Numbered from the stretch's first letter, positions 12,258-24,960 are shown. The stretch: 64,000 bases of DNA from Saccopteryx bilineata (GCF_036850765.1 NC_089496.1:102386267-102450266); one strand, 5' to 3'. Program-made: numbers and translations. The notes: a model not told the origin generated them from the letters alone.

Positions 12258-12482
12258 TCAGCCTTGGCGCTATTGACATTTCTGAGTCAAGTTATTGTTT
12301 AGTTGGGGCCTGATTATTGTTGGGCTTGGGAGCAAGAGGCTGTTTTGTGCCCAGTAAGATGATAACAGCATCCCTGACCTCTAGCCACCTGGTGTCAGAG
12401 CACCCCGCCCTTAGTGACAATCAAAAAAGTCTCCAGACACGGCCAAATGTCTTTGAAGGGCAAGATGCCAAGTTGAGAACCT
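12258..12482. mobile_element. MER20-like hAT remnant
   Basis: CTCAGCCTTGGCGCTATTGA at one end, CATCCCTGACCTCTAGCCA and CTCCAGACACGGCCAAATGT inside, GTTGAGAACCT at the other end. These match the MER20 family as I remember it. Confidence 0.7.
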
Positions 12483-12989
12483 GGCCTATTTCATGCCCAG
12501 TACCTCATTATTTGAATGACTACGGCTTTATGGTATATTTTACTATCTGCCAGGGCAAGTTACCCTCTTTTTAAATGAGCTGACATCCTTTATGATAACA
12601 CTGCTATCCTCTTCAAAACTCATCTGTATTGAGCTGGGTGTTTGTATAAATCCATTAGCCGAGCACTATAGTTTTCTTTGTGAAGACAGAGGGGCAGTGT
12701 TGCTTGGTGGTTAAGGTCACAAACTTTGGTCCAAATTCTGATTCTGCTGTGTTCTATGAATGACCTTGTAGACCTGCTGAACTTTTCAGAAGCTCAAGTT
12801 TTCAATTACAAATATTTATAGTAATAAAAATACCTCCCTATATTTTGTTTTGAGGATTGAGTGATAATGTAAAAAAAAATCCCTCACTCTTAACAAGTAT
12901 TTATTATCAGTTACTATTGAAATTCCTAGATATTTTGTGTCTTATTGGTTTCTTTGTTTTTGTTTTTTCTTTCTTTTCTTTTATTTTTT

Positions 12990-13365
12990 TGTATTTTGTT
13001 TTATTTATTTTTTGACAGAGACAGAGAGTCAGAGAGAGGGACAGATAGGGACAGACAGACAGGAAGGGAGAGAGATGAGAAGCATCAGTTCTTCGTTGCG
13101 GTATCTTAGTTATTCATTGATGGTTTTCTCGTATGTGCCTTGACTGGGGGGCTACAGCAGAGTGAGTAACCCTTTGCTCAAGCCAGAGAGCTTTGGGCAC
13201 AAGCCAGCGACTATGGGGTCATGTCCATGATCCCATGCTCAAGCCAGTGACCCCTCACTCAAGTTGGATGAGCTAGCACTCAAGCCGGTGACCTCAACGT
13301 TTTGAACTTGAATCCTCTGTGTCCCAGTCTGATGCTCTATCCACTGTGCCACTGCCTGGTCAGGC
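12990..13365 (-). mobile_element. Long tRNA SINE of a second bat family
   Basis: Tail side GACAGAGACAGAGAGTCAGA; repeated CAAGCCAGTGAC/CAAGCCGGTGAC units; head CACTGCCTGGTCAGGC at the right. The same family occurs on the + strand at 61171-61512, where the units read CGCCAGCTTG. Confidence 0.8.
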
Positions 13366-13989
13366 TTGCCTTTTCTTTAAGATGGCATTTTAATAGTAAG
13401 TGAATATAAAATGACTCATTGTGTTTTACTGTTTCCATAAGTAGAATCTTTTATAATAATATCATTTCCAGAGAAAGGAATCTTTGATATTTGCAGCTAA
13501 ATTTTATAATTGACCACCTTACAGAATTCTCTTATTGTTTTCAATGTTTTTTCATAAATATAATGATAGCATTTGGAAATAAGAGAATATCGCTCCCTCC
13601 TTCCCAGCTGGTGGGCTGTTTGTTATTGAATTGTGACATTATTTAGCACTTCCAGAACAATTTAAATTGAATAAATAACGAATACCCCTTCTTCATCTGG
13701 TACAAATGGAAATGCTTCTAGTTTTGCACTATTAGGCATTGGTTCCTGAGAAGTATATTATTATGCTGGGGACATAGCTTTTGATTCTAACTTCCTAAAG
13801 TATTTTTAAATGGCATGTTGTTACTCAACGAGTCTAAAGTTTCAGTTATGAAGATGGATACGTTCTAGAGATCTGCTGTACAACATTGTGCTTTATAGAT
13901 AGCCATCTATATGATACACTTACAAATCTGTTAAGAGGGTAGGTCTCATCTAAAGAGTTCCTACCACACTATAATAAAATAAAAAATTA

Positions 13990-15230
13990 AATTAAAAGAA
14001 TAAATATTGAGTGAAAGCATAGACAAAGAGACCAATGGAGCCAAAGACACAAACCCATGCAAACACAGAAGTGGTACATCATGGAACTGGCAGACGCAGG
14101 CTAATGAGAACAGATTGGACTTTTCAACCATGGTGCTTGCACAATTGGTGATACTCATGAAGATGGATGCCCTGCATCATACTACACTTTCAAGAAGCCA
14201 ATTCTAGGTAGATTAAAGACTCAGATGTAAAAGGGACAACTATAAAGCAATTAGAAGACAGTATCAAATATCATTATAACTTCTGAGTTAAGAAGGATTT
14301 ATTTTAAAAAATATATATGTATATATATGTGTGTGTGTATATATATCATATATATATATGGAAAAATATGTATTTGGTTATACTAAAATTAAGACTTTCT
14401 GTTCATGAAAAGATAACACACAGAAAGTAAAAAATCCCGCAATCCCACAACTGGGAGAATATATCGCAACATATATAACTGACAAGTTATTTATATTCAG
14501 AATATGTAAGGTGCTTACAAATAAGAAACAGAAAAATAACCCAGTAAAAAAAAAAAAAAGGTCAAGAGATACATTTACAGAGGAATAAGCCAGATAAACA
14601 AAAAAAAAGAAGCTCAATGTCATCGATAATCAAGGAAATGTTCATTGAAACCACCAGGTTGTCTTACTGCCAACAAATTGGCCAAAGTGTAAATGTCTGG
14701 TGTCAAGTTATTGTGAGGATGTGGAGCAGCCAGAAAGGTTAGACAGTGCTGAAGGAGATATATATTGGAATAGTTTCTTTGGAAATAATTTGACATTATT
14801 TAATAAAGACTAAGAATGAGATCCCTGACATTCTATCAATTTCAGTCTTAGATATATAGTCTAAAAAAAAAACCTGTCACAATTGTACAGAGTCATGTAT
14901 AAGAATGTTCATAGCAACAGTTTCTGTAATACCAAAACTATTAATACATACAACCCAAATGTCAATAAACAGCAAAATGGATGAATTCATCATAGTGTAG
15001 TCATGCAATAGAATACTATACAACGGTGGAAACTGAGTCAAAGCTACACACCACATGGAGGAACTTCTGAAACATAATGTGTGAAACGTAATGAGTGAAT
15101 AAAAACAAATCACAGAAGAATGCATATGGTATGATTGCATATACATTGTTAGAAATGCAAACACATACTGTGTTTCAAACACACAAAGTGTAACGGAAAG
15201 CAGGGAGATGATGCAGGAGTTGAGATTCGT
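13990..15230 (+). mobile_element. L1 ORF2 3' end, decayed
   Basis: L1-like words on the + strand such as GATTAAAGACTCAGATGTAA, GAAACCACCAGGTTGTCTTA and CAGCAAAATGGATGAATTCA, with many stops. Includes an AT/GT microsatellite at 14310-14360. Confidence 0.7.
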
Positions 15231-17440
15231 GGCCACCTCTGATGGGGAGGGAGGAGGGTGACTGGAGGAAGGTCACACAGGGGTCAGTCCTATTCCTTCA
15301 GCTGGGTGGGAGGTTCCAGCTTGGTTGCTCATCCACTCATTCAAGAAATACTCATTTAGAGCCCTCCATGTGCCTGGGAGATGGCCGTGAACAGAGCAGA
15401 CATCCACCCTCTGGAGCTGACTTCTGGTGCTTAGAGATAGACAGAAATATGGCTAATTAACTGTTTGTTATACAGTGATAAATGCCAAAGACCTCACAGG
15501 TGCAGCACGGAGACGAGGAAGGGTTCACACAAGAATAACTGTCACTTTCTCATGATTCTTTGTACCACACACATATTTATATTTTCTATGTATTCTTTTG
15601 TGACAGTTCAATATTACTTTTTTGAGAAGCTATTTTAAGACTAAAGTCAGTCCCTCTCTCTGCCGTTTCCCCTATGGATTTATAAGAAGGGAAACAGGTG
15701 ATCATACAATTCAAGTGTTTCCATCAGTAATTAAGGCTGGAACACAATTATAAACAGCAAAGGCTCTGTTGTTAGGGACTCAATGTTTCCTTTTCTAAAT
15801 TGCGGCCAGGACATACTGTGCAGGACTCACCTTCGTGACAAGCCCAGGCTTAGTCTTTGGCTGTGACTGAAAGATTAGCTTGACGATCACATGCCCAACT
15901 ACCTTGAAGAATTAGGGTTCTGGTTCTTAGAAGTTTCTGTTCTCTGATGTTTTAACCGAGCTTTGAGATAATGAGTGCTCATTAAAATGCCACAGGCAGC
16001 TGGTGTGACGAGGCCCATTGTTCAAGATCTCTCCATAACTAAGCTGGTTTTATCAGCACTAGGTCTTTGCTTCATGCTCTTGCATTACAAGCAGATCACT
16101 CACCCAACCTTTTGATCATTCATTCTGCACAGAGGTCTCTGCCCTTTTATTGGTCTTGTTTTCTTTTCTTTCTGCACCTGCTGTCTTAACTGGACGCTGA
16201 ATCATCTTCCTTTTAGGGACACATATACAGGACTCAATGGCACCGACTGCTTCTTTGTAATCTACCCTGATGTTCTGCTCCTGCCCTCACAGAGCATGTG
16301 AGCTGGTAGACCAGACAGACACTGAATACAGCATACTCCCCAATTCTCTTCTCAAGATCTTTTCTGATGCTTTTTCTCCCTGGATTGAATTTTCTGAGTT
16401 GAATCTCAGCCTTCTCTCTCATCATTTCACCCAGTAGCCTAGAACCTGCTCTTCCTTCATGCGTTCACCACAGCTCCTTGGGTTAGCTCGCCTTTCTTTC
16501 TGCTTTATTTGTTAAGAGAGGTAAACTGGCCAGGTATTTGTGATTCTAAGTCAAAACAACACCCGGTTTTTGAGGATGATTGAATTATCTTGTTGGGCTA
16601 GCAGTGAATAATTATTTTTAACTCTTGTGTTTCCAAATTTATTATGGGTTACACAAGCTGTTCATAGAAAAAAGGATGTGGGGGTAATTCTAAGTGTTTG
16701 GCAGGCTTCCCTAAGAGGCTCTGTGGAGATGAGGCCCTTTCAACCACAAGCACGTATCTACTCAGTGGAGTAAAACAGAACCACTCTAACACAGTGACTC
16801 ATTTATGCATCGATTACCCAGATTTAGAGATAAATGTTATGTGTGCATTTCTGACCTTCCCTCAATTTTAATTGATAAAAAGCTTTTCAATGATTAAAAC
16901 TGGAAACCTATTCTTGGAAACTTATCTCTTTTCTTGACTTTTTTTTTTTTAAGGGAACTATAGGCAAAAAGAAACATTTACTTACACAAGGTGTGTAGCC
17001 ACCTGGAACTGCCTGGTGAGTTGGGAGAATGCACCCTGTTTAATTAAATATTACAAATGCTTTTTTAAGTTTAAAATTGTTCATACCTACCCAAGTATAT
17101 TTAAATTAAATTTAAATATATGGTAGCTCTGAGTTATCAGGATATAATTGCAGCATCATAAATAAAAAAGCATTGCAAGTTTGACTTTATTTTGATTAGA
17201 TAAAAATATAGGCATTAAGGCATTAAATACAAAAATAGTAAGTTGTCTTATTTGAAAGGTGCTCTTGTTACTATCAGAGGAGCAGATGTTAATATCTTCC
17301 TCAGAGGGGAGATCTTTCCAGAATCACCGCTGATGAAAATTATGTGGAAAGCATTCCAGAATGAGCTTTGTATTTATCCAGAAGGGAATTTAAGGACCTC
17401 TCCCTGCCCCAGGGTTCATGATGTTAAAGTAAAATTTGCA
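15231..17440. other. Gene-free stretch with an L2-like piece
   Basis: CATCCACTCATTCAAGAAAT at 15330 to about 15500 resembles an L2 3' end. I see nothing else identifiable and no exon structure up to 17440. Confidence 0.45.
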
Positions 17441-19300
17441 TCTACATCTTGGCTGTTGTGAATAACGCTGCAATGAACAGGAGAGTGTTAATATCTCTTT
17501 GAGATCCTGATTTCAATTCTTTTGGATAAATATCCAGAAATGAAATTACTGAATCATATGGTTGTTCTCTGTTTAATTTTTTGAGGACCCTCTATCTTGT
17601 TTTCCACAGCATCTTCATCATTTTGCATTTCCACCAACATTCAGAAACTGAAAAAATTTCCCCCTAAGTGGTTATTACATTCCCACCAGCGATGTGTTTT
17701 CTGGTTTCTCCACATTCTTGTCAGCACTTGGTATTGTCAGCCTCTTAAATTTTAGCTGAACTAATGGGTGTAGTTGTGTCTTATTGTGATCTTAATTTGC
17801 ATTTCTCTGATTATGCTTATATGTTCAAAAGGATAAAGAAAATTATATTACAAAATAAACACATAAAATCTTGACACAGAAATAATAAAGATTAAAAAGA
17901 AGAAATTGGAAATTCTAGCATGAAAACAAACTATATAAAATTTTAAACTACACAGGTGGGCTTAATAGAAGAGTGATGATGAGAAGAATTTAAGGGTAGA
18001 TCAATAGAAATTATCCAATCTTAAAAACATAAAAAAATACTGGAAAAAGTAGAAAGAATAGAACCTCACAAATAATATCAAAAATCTAACAGATGTATCA
18101 TACTTTGAATCTTAGAAGAAAAGGAGAGAGATGGTGCAGAACAAATACTTGAAGAAATTGTGACTGAAAAAATTTCAAATTCTTTGAGAACCCTCCATAT
18201 TGTTTTCTATAGCAGCTTCATCATTTTGTATTTCCACCAACATTCAGAAACTGAACATTTTTTCCCTAAGTAGTTGTTACATTCATGCAAGACTGTATTT
18301 TCCATTTTTTCCACATCCTTGTCAGCACTTGGTATTGTCAGTCTCTTAAATTTTAGCCAATCTAATGACTGAGTGAGCTCAGCAATTTGTAGGAAAGATA
18401 AAGGCAAAGAAAACTACACCTGGACACAATGTAATCAAATTGCTGAAAGCCAAAGGTCAAGAGAAACTCTTGAAGTGACTGCTTACTTCTCATCAGAAAC
18501 CATATAGGCCAGAAGAAAATAGAATGTCTTTAAAGTGCTGGAAGTAGATACCTACTTCCAGCAAAATATCCTTCAAGAATGAAGTAAAAAGAAAATAGAA
18601 ACACTAACTCAAAAAGATATGTGCACCCATGTTTATTGCAGCATTAGTTACAATTGCCAAGGTATGAAAACAAAGTATCCATCAATGAATGAATGGATAA
18701 AGAAATACAGTATATAAAGGAATACTAATCCGCTATAAAAAAATAATACAATTATGCTATTTGCAAGAACATGGATGGACCTTGAGGGCAGTATGCTAAG
18801 TGATATAAGTCAGACAGAGAAAGATAAATACCATATGATCTCACTTATATGTGAAATCTAAAACAAATAAAAATCACCACCACCGCAAAATCAAAGCTCA
18901 TGGACACGAAAAATAGATTAGTGGTTGCCAGAGGCGGGTGGAGGATGGGTGAAATGAGTTCACCCTTAGGATTCAAGAGCTACAAACTTCCAGTTATAAG
19001 ACAGGTCACGTGGATACAATTTACATCAAGATGACTCTCATTAACAATACGGTATTGCATATTTGAAGTTGCTAAAGAGAGTAGATCTTAAAAGTCCTCA
19101 TCACAAGGAAAAAAACTTCTAGTTATGTATACGGACATAGATTTAGTATGATTGATCATGTATGTGGACTAGATTTAGTGTGATTGATGATCATTTTGCA
19201 ATATATACGAATATCGAATCATTATGTGGTACACCTGAAACTAATATAATGCCATGTGTAAACTATATCTCAATTTAAAAAAAAGATAAAAAAGAAAAAG
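17440..19300. mobile_element. Cluster of L1 pieces in both orientations
   Basis: 17440-17820 and 18180-18370 are antisense L1 ORF2/3' pieces (TTTCCACCAACATTCAGAAA in both). 18370-19280 is sense L1 3' end (ATTGCAGCATTAGTTACAAT, CCATATGATCTCACTTATAT). The two antisense pieces repeat the same ~185 bp. Confidence 0.7.
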
Positions 19301-20289
19301 CTGAAATAATTTGGAAGCCCTTTCTAAGAAGAATAATGCAAAATTATGAGTATAAAATTAGACACAGAATCTTGGAAGGAACCGGGTACATAAGGAGCCC
19401 TGCAACTTGAGCTCCACTGTAAATCTGGTTTAGGGTGATTCCTGCTGGTATTCTCAATGCAGAATATTTGCAGTTTTCCCTTTTTTCCAAGACACAGTAC
19501 CAATCCTTAAAGTGTAAGCCCTCTGCCTTAACTGAGCTTTAATAACCATACTTCTGTTCCTCATCCTGTTTCTGTTCCTAATTGCTATTTCCCAGTTTGC
19601 ATTAACTTGAGCTGCGAGATTACTGAAGTCTCCTGGGTAATTCCTTTACACCGTGGAAGTCCTCTGTTCCCAACAACCACTCCCCCCATCTGAATGTTGT
19701 TGTACACATGGTTTTAGGCAAGAAAAGCTATCTTCACTCTGAACTTTTTTTTTTTAATCTAGAAGATTCTTTTATCTTAATCCAGCGCACTTTCCTTTGC
19801 AGGCTGGACGCTCTCTTGCTCTGAGTCTGCCTTCTTTTCCGGTCATCCTGGCTCCAGGCACTGCTTGCTTTCCCGAGTTCTGCTAGCGAATCGCTTCCTG
19901 CTCCTGCTCATAGTGGTAGAAAGACTTCAGAATTCTCAGCCAGAGAATCTGGATTTAAATCCTGACTTCCTACTTAACTAGCCTTGTTGTCTTGAGTAAG
20001 TCACTTGGTACTCCTGCCTCATTAACTTGTAACGGACATGGGGATCATGTTATCGCGAGAGGAAGTGGTATGAAAAGGCATGTTGTCAAATAAAAGGATA
20101 CTTTTTTTTTTCCAAAAAGAATAAAAGGAAATCAATCCGCTTTAGAGCAAAGAAAGCAAAGAGCATGTGTGCCCACGCTTCTGCACTACTAGATGTGCCG
20201 GAGGCTGTGGCCAGCGAGTCCAGAGGGAACTTGGAACGGAGCACATTGGACCTCGTAAATATATGCGCAAATTTTAAATTTTTCTTTTT

Positions 20290-20653
20290 TTTGTATTCTT
20301 CTGAAGCTGGAAACAGGGAGGCAGTCAGACAGACTCCCGCATGCGCCCCACCGGGATCCAACCGGCATGCCCACCAGGGGGCGATGCTCCGCTCATCCAG
20401 GGCGTTGCTCTGTTGTGACCAGAGCCAGTCTAGCACCTGAGGCAGAGGCCACAGAGCCATCCTCAGTGCCCAGGCCATCTTTGCTCCAATGGAGCCTTGG
20501 CTGCGGAAGGGGAAGAGAGAGACAGAGAGGACGGAGAGGGGGAGGGGTGGAGAAGCAGATGGGCGCTTCTCCTGTGTGCCCTGGCCGGGAATCGAACCCG
20601 GGACTTCCGCACGCCAGGTGGACGCTCTACCACTGAGCCAACTGGCCAGGGCC
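20290..20653 (-). mobile_element. RHIN1-type tRNA SINE
   Basis: Reverse full-length copy, head CCAACTGGCCAGGGCC. Carries CCACCAGGGGGCGATG at 20371-20386. Confidence 0.92.
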
Positions 20654-20831
20654 ACACTAAAAAAAAAATTTATTTTTAATTTTTAAAAAATTGTGACTTG
20701 ATTTTACCATTGTCTTGTGGGATGTGGGATGTTATATAGAAGTAATAGATATGCCAACTATAGCATGAAGGATGGTGAGGGGTAGGAGATGGTTGCCAAG
20801 GTCTTAACGTTTTATGTGGAGCGGTACAATA

Positions 20832-21396
20832 CAGTGTGTCCATAATGTCATGGTGCACTTTTGACCAGTCACAGGAAAGCAACAAAAGATGATAGTAATG
20901 TGAAATCCGCATCTATTCAGTGCAGTTTGATGTGGGCTCACGCACAGATTTTTTAGGGCTCCTTAGGTAGCTATCCCGTATAGCCTCAACAGACTTGTCA
21001 CTGACTGACAGCCTACCAGAACGGGGTTTCTCCACCAAACTGCCGGTTTCCTTCAACTGCTTATCCCACCGAGTAATGTTATTCCTATGTGGTGGCGCTT
21101 CGTTATAAATGCTCTGATATTCACGTTGCACTTTGGTCACGGATTCGAATTTAGTGAGCCACAGAACACACTGAACTTTCCTCTGTACCGTCCACCTCTC
21201 TACTGGCATGGCCGTGGGCTGCTCCGCTGTCTACATGGTGTTACGTCATCATCTGTGCATGCGCACATACTGCCACATCATCCTACAGAAACTGGGAGGG
21301 TTTTCCTTTTATTTGGTGCAGATTTCACATTTCTATCGTCTTTTGTTGCTTTCCTGTGACCGGTCAAAAGTGCACCATGACTTTACAGACACACTG
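20832..21396 (-). mobile_element. Internally deleted mariner/Tc1-type transposon
   Basis: About 80-bp terminal inverted repeats starting CAGTGTGTCCATAATGTCAT and, on the other strand, CAGTGTGTCTGTAAAGTCAT. TA dinucleotides flank both ends (20830-20831, 21397-21398), as expected for mariner. Only the N-terminal part of the transposase remains inside, so the copy is non-autonomous. Confidence 0.85.
20913..21209 (-). pseudogene. Transposase N-terminal fragment (helix-turn-helix part)
   Basis: A 98-residue open frame starting MPVERWTVQRKVQCVLWL, with PPHRNNITRWDKQLKETGS and KPRSGRLSVSDKSVEAIR. This resembles the DUF4817-type DNA-binding region in front of mariner-like transposases of arthropods. 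The DDE/D catalytic domain is missing because the frame runs almost straight into the inverted repeat. It is not a host gene. Confidence 0.75.
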
Positions 21397-21549
21397 TATA
21401 TTTCATCAGATTTGGTTTCATATTCTTTTACTTCAAATCCTTAGGTATTAAAGTTATAATAAAAATGTAGATTATAACTTTTATTTGCAAAGGTATTTAT
21501 GACTTTCTCTAAACAATGTCAAAGAGGATCTTGAAAGGACAAACTATAA

Positions 21550-21592
21550 ATGGCTGATGTCAAAAGTGCACCATGAGTTTATGGACACACTG
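21550..21592. mobile_element. Extra mariner end
   Basis: TCAAAAGTGCACCATGAGTT then TATGGACACACTG followed by TA repeats the terminal 35 bp of the neighbouring mariner, without its own partner end. It could be a second copy or a rearranged end of the first. Confidence 0.65.
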
Positions 21593-21617
21593 TATTAACT
21601 CTAAGTAGGCTGGGAAA

Positions 21618-21809
21618 CAGGGGTCGTCAAACTTTTTATAAAAACCACCCACTTTTGCAGTGCTGGTCAACCTGGTCCCTACCTCCCACTAGTGGGCAGT
21701 CCAGCTTTCATGGTGGGCCAATCGCAGCGCTGTTTGGTTGCGCGGTAGGGACCAGGTTGACCAGCACTGCAAAAGTGGGCGGTTTTTATAAAAAGTTTGA
21801 AGACCCCTG
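21618..21809. mobile_element. Hairpin-type hAT MITE (192 bp)
   Basis: The first ~66 bases (CAGGGGTCGTCAAACTTTTT...) and the last ~66 are near-perfect inverted copies meeting around a short AT/GC core (CACTAGTGGGCAGTCC region). No 8-bp target duplication is visible at the ends. Confidence 0.75.
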
Positions 21810-21907
21810 TGTGCACAGAGGTATAGTTAAAAACCAACAGAGAAATTAAGATAAAATACTACGGATTATCATCAATGAATTTGCATAATCAGAAGTAGCC
21901 ATAGCAG

Positions 21908-22051
21908 GCCCCGGCCATGTGGCTCATTGGATAAAGTATCGATCAGACACACCAGAAGACATGGGTTTGAGCCCTGGTCAGGGCAGGTATGAGGAGCAAC
22001 CAATGAGTGCACAGCTGAATGGAACAACCAACTAGAATGATGAGTTGATGC

Positions 22052-22084
<33 letters not shown>

Positions 22085-22090
22085 ATGAAA
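21908..22090 (+). mobile_element. Short VES-like SINE
   Basis: Head GGCCCCGGCCATGTGGCTCA, B box GGTTTGAGCCC, and a CT microsatellite (22052-22078) followed by AAATCAATGAAAAA tail. Confidence 0.75.
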
Positions 22091-23134
22091 AAATGAAAAA
22101 TAAAATAGCCACAGCAAAACCCAAAGGGGAGCATAGGACATAATTTAAGGCAGGAGGCAGCTGGAACCCAGTTCCACGTAATGGGACACAAACAACAGTG
22201 TTACCTGACACTCCGCCCAAAAGTCAGGAGGTATGGGGACTTTTCCCAGGACCCGGGAATCAGAAAGATCATGACTCAGTCTAGGCAGATAGAAAAGTAC
22301 AGATAGATGTTGCTAGAGATAGGAAACATGATAACGCCAGAGAATATGGGGGAAAGCAGGGCCTGGGGGTCTGCAGTCGGTCCCAGGTGCTCTAACTGGG
22401 CCCGGCTCCGGGCAAATCATTCCCCCTCTTTGAGTCTTGGTTTCTCTCATTTCAGTAAAATATTAAATGTCATTTCTAAAATTTCTTCTTTAAAAAATAT
22501 CTGGACTGAGATGAGGCTATTTCTAAGTTAATTATTTTGTTGGGTCTTTTTTTAAAGTTTCCTTCCAATGCTAATTCTGTCAGATTCTATTTTTTATTTT
22601 GCTTGGGACGTTCTCCTTTGATCATAGATTCCGCACCTTAGAAGGCTCTAGATATATGTATGTTTTCATGTGAAGTAACTTTTTACTGATATACAGTAAT
22701 GGTGCGGATTCAAAAGCCTTTTGAATTTTTTCTTTAATGCTCTTTTTATCATAAAAAAGAACCAAACCTTTTTGACTTTTCTCCAATAAATTTAGTTGAG
22801 GCGACCTCTAGTGGAAGAATCTGCACATAGCACTACAACAGTTAAACTGCTTACAGATTTGATAACCCATGATAGTAGATTTTATTCACTAAAAAAAAAA
22901 AAAAATCTATCTCTATATATTGCAATAATATTGTGAAGATTCAAATTCTCACTCAGGTTATACTTCTAGTTGAGATTTAATATTAAAATACATAATATCA
23001 CATATATAGAATTATAACATTACATTTTTTCTATCTCAAGTATTTGTTGCAATTAGGTTAATTAACCATGTGCATAAGATGTATAAAATAGAAATTTTTT
23101 TTATCCCAACAATGTATTAAATTAGATAGCATTA

Positions 23135-23496
23135 GCCCTGGCCGGTTGAATTAGTGGTAGAGCGTCGGCCTGGCGTGCAGGAGTCCCGGGTTTGATTCCC
23201 AGCCAGGGCACACAGGAGAGGCGCCCATCTGCTTCTCCACCCCTTCCCCTCTCCTTCCTCTCTGTCTCTCTCTTCCCCTCCTGCAGCCAAGGCTCCAGTG
23301 GAGCAAAGTTGGCCTGGGTGCTGAGGATGGCTCTATGGCCTCTGCCTCAGGCACTAGAATGGCTCTGGTCACAACAGAGCAACATCCCAAATGGGCAGAG
23401 CATCGCCCCCTGGTGGGCATGCCAGGTGGATCCCAGTTGGGCGCATGCAGGAGTCTGTCTGACTGCCTCCCCATTTCCAGCTTCAGAAAAAAAACA
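23135..23496 (+). mobile_element. RHIN1-type tRNA SINE
   Basis: Full length, with 13-bp target duplications ATTAGATAGCATT / ATTAGATGGCATT. Motif CATCGCCCCCTGGTGG at 23401-23416. Confidence 0.92.
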
Positions 23497-23957
23497 ATTA
23501 GATGGCATTTGGGTCCTGAATGATTTCCCTGTTTCCTAGATAACTCCTGCTTTTTTTCAGGCAAATGGAATGAACACATCTTCATGGACATGAGAGAGAA
23601 TATACCAAGTCAGGCCCCACAGATGGCATGGGAGCTGGTGTAACACCTTTTATTGGTATTCCTCAGGTAACTGTAGGTTCCACGGGAGCTCACAGGCTCT
23701 GCCCTCGGGAGTCAGTGCTAAAGCAAGTTTGTTAAGTGTGATAATTAATATGGACACTTTCCTCCTGAGTATTGGTTTTCCCCTTAACTGAACAAAATAG
23801 TGCTCTGAATAGCAACTATTTCTAAGCTCCACTCAAAAGCCAGTTTGACCTCATTTGCTAGTTAGTTCTACTTTTTAAAAATAAATTATTCTAAGGTAAG
23901 TTAATTAAGCAATTAATCTGGTTTTTAAACTTAATTCTATCCACTGTAAGTTTAAGC

Positions 23958-24825
23958 CAGGGGTCCCCAAACTTTTTACACGGGGGGCCAGTTCACTGTC
24001 CCTCAGACCATTGGAGGGCCAGATTATAAAAAAAGCTATGAACAAATCCCTATGCACACTGCACATATCTTATTTTAAAGTAAAAAAAAACCAAAATGGG
24101 AACAAATACAATATTTAAAATAAAGAGGCCCTGGCCGGTTGGCTCAGCGATAGAGCGTCGGCCTGGCGTGCGGGGGACCCGGGTTCGATTTCTGGCCAGG
24201 GCACATAGGAGAAGTGCCCATTTGCTTCTCCACCCCCCCTCCTTCCTCTCTGTCTCTCTCTTCCCCTCCCACAGCCAAGGCTCCATTGGAGCAAAGATGG
24301 CCCGGGCGCTGGGGATGGCTCCTTGGCCTCTGCCCCAGGTGCTAGAGTGGCTCTGGTCACGGCAGAGCGACGCCCCGGAGGGGCAGAGCATCACCCCCTG
24401 GTGGGCAGAGCGTCTCCCCTGGTGGGCGTGCCGGGTGGATCCTGGTCGGGCACATGCGGGAATCTGTCTTACTGTCTCTCCCCGTTTCCAGCTTCAGAAA
24501 AATACAAAAATTAATTAATTAATTAATTAAAATAAAGAACAAGTAAATTTAAATCAACAAACTGACCAGTGTTTCAATGGGAACTATGGACCTGCTTTTG
24601 GCTAATGAGATGGTCAATGTCCGGTTCCATATTTGTCACTGCTAGCTGTAACAAGTGATATGACACGTCACCAGAAATAGTACTGTATCTGAGCGACGCC
24701 GCATCCTGTGCTCCTCTCACTGACCACCAATGAAAGAGGTGCCCCTTTCGGAAGTGCGGTGGGGGCTGGATAAATGGCCTCAGGGGGCCACATGCGGCCC
24801 ATGGGCTGTGGTTTGGGGACCCCTG
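23958..24825. mobile_element. Non-autonomous hAT with nested SINE
   Basis: Ends CAGGGGTCCCCAAAC and GTTTGGGGACCCCTG are perfect inverted repeats. Flanks GTTTAAGC / ATTTAAGC are the 8-bp target duplication. A RHIN1-type SINE (24127-24528) is inserted inside, so the hAT is older than the SINE. Confidence 0.9.
24127..24528 (+). mobile_element. RHIN1-type tRNA SINE nested in hAT
   Basis: Full length, with TAAAATAAAGA target duplications and a tail of TTAA units. Confidence 0.92.
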
Positions 24826-24871
24826 ATTTAAGCTTTTAATAAATCCGTATGATTTATCCAAAACATCGGAT

Positions 24872-24960
24872 GGGTTGTGTGAAGGGGAGCCTCCTGGAGC
24901 AAAAAGAGAGCTCGATTCACTTAGCAGCAAGGGGTTGTGAAGATCATCTCAGGCTTGAAT
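24872..24960 (+). pseudogene. Lipase pseudogene, exon 6-like fragment (weak)
   Basis: GGGTTG, then GAAGGGGAGCCTCCTGGAG and TTGTGAAGATCATC, follow the order of PNLIP exon 6 (GGGTTGGAC, GAGGGGACTCCAGAG, TTGTGGATGTAATTC). Indels and a stop break it. It lies directly between a hAT insertion and the exon 7 fragment, as the order predicts, but alone it would not be convincing. Confidence 0.4.
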
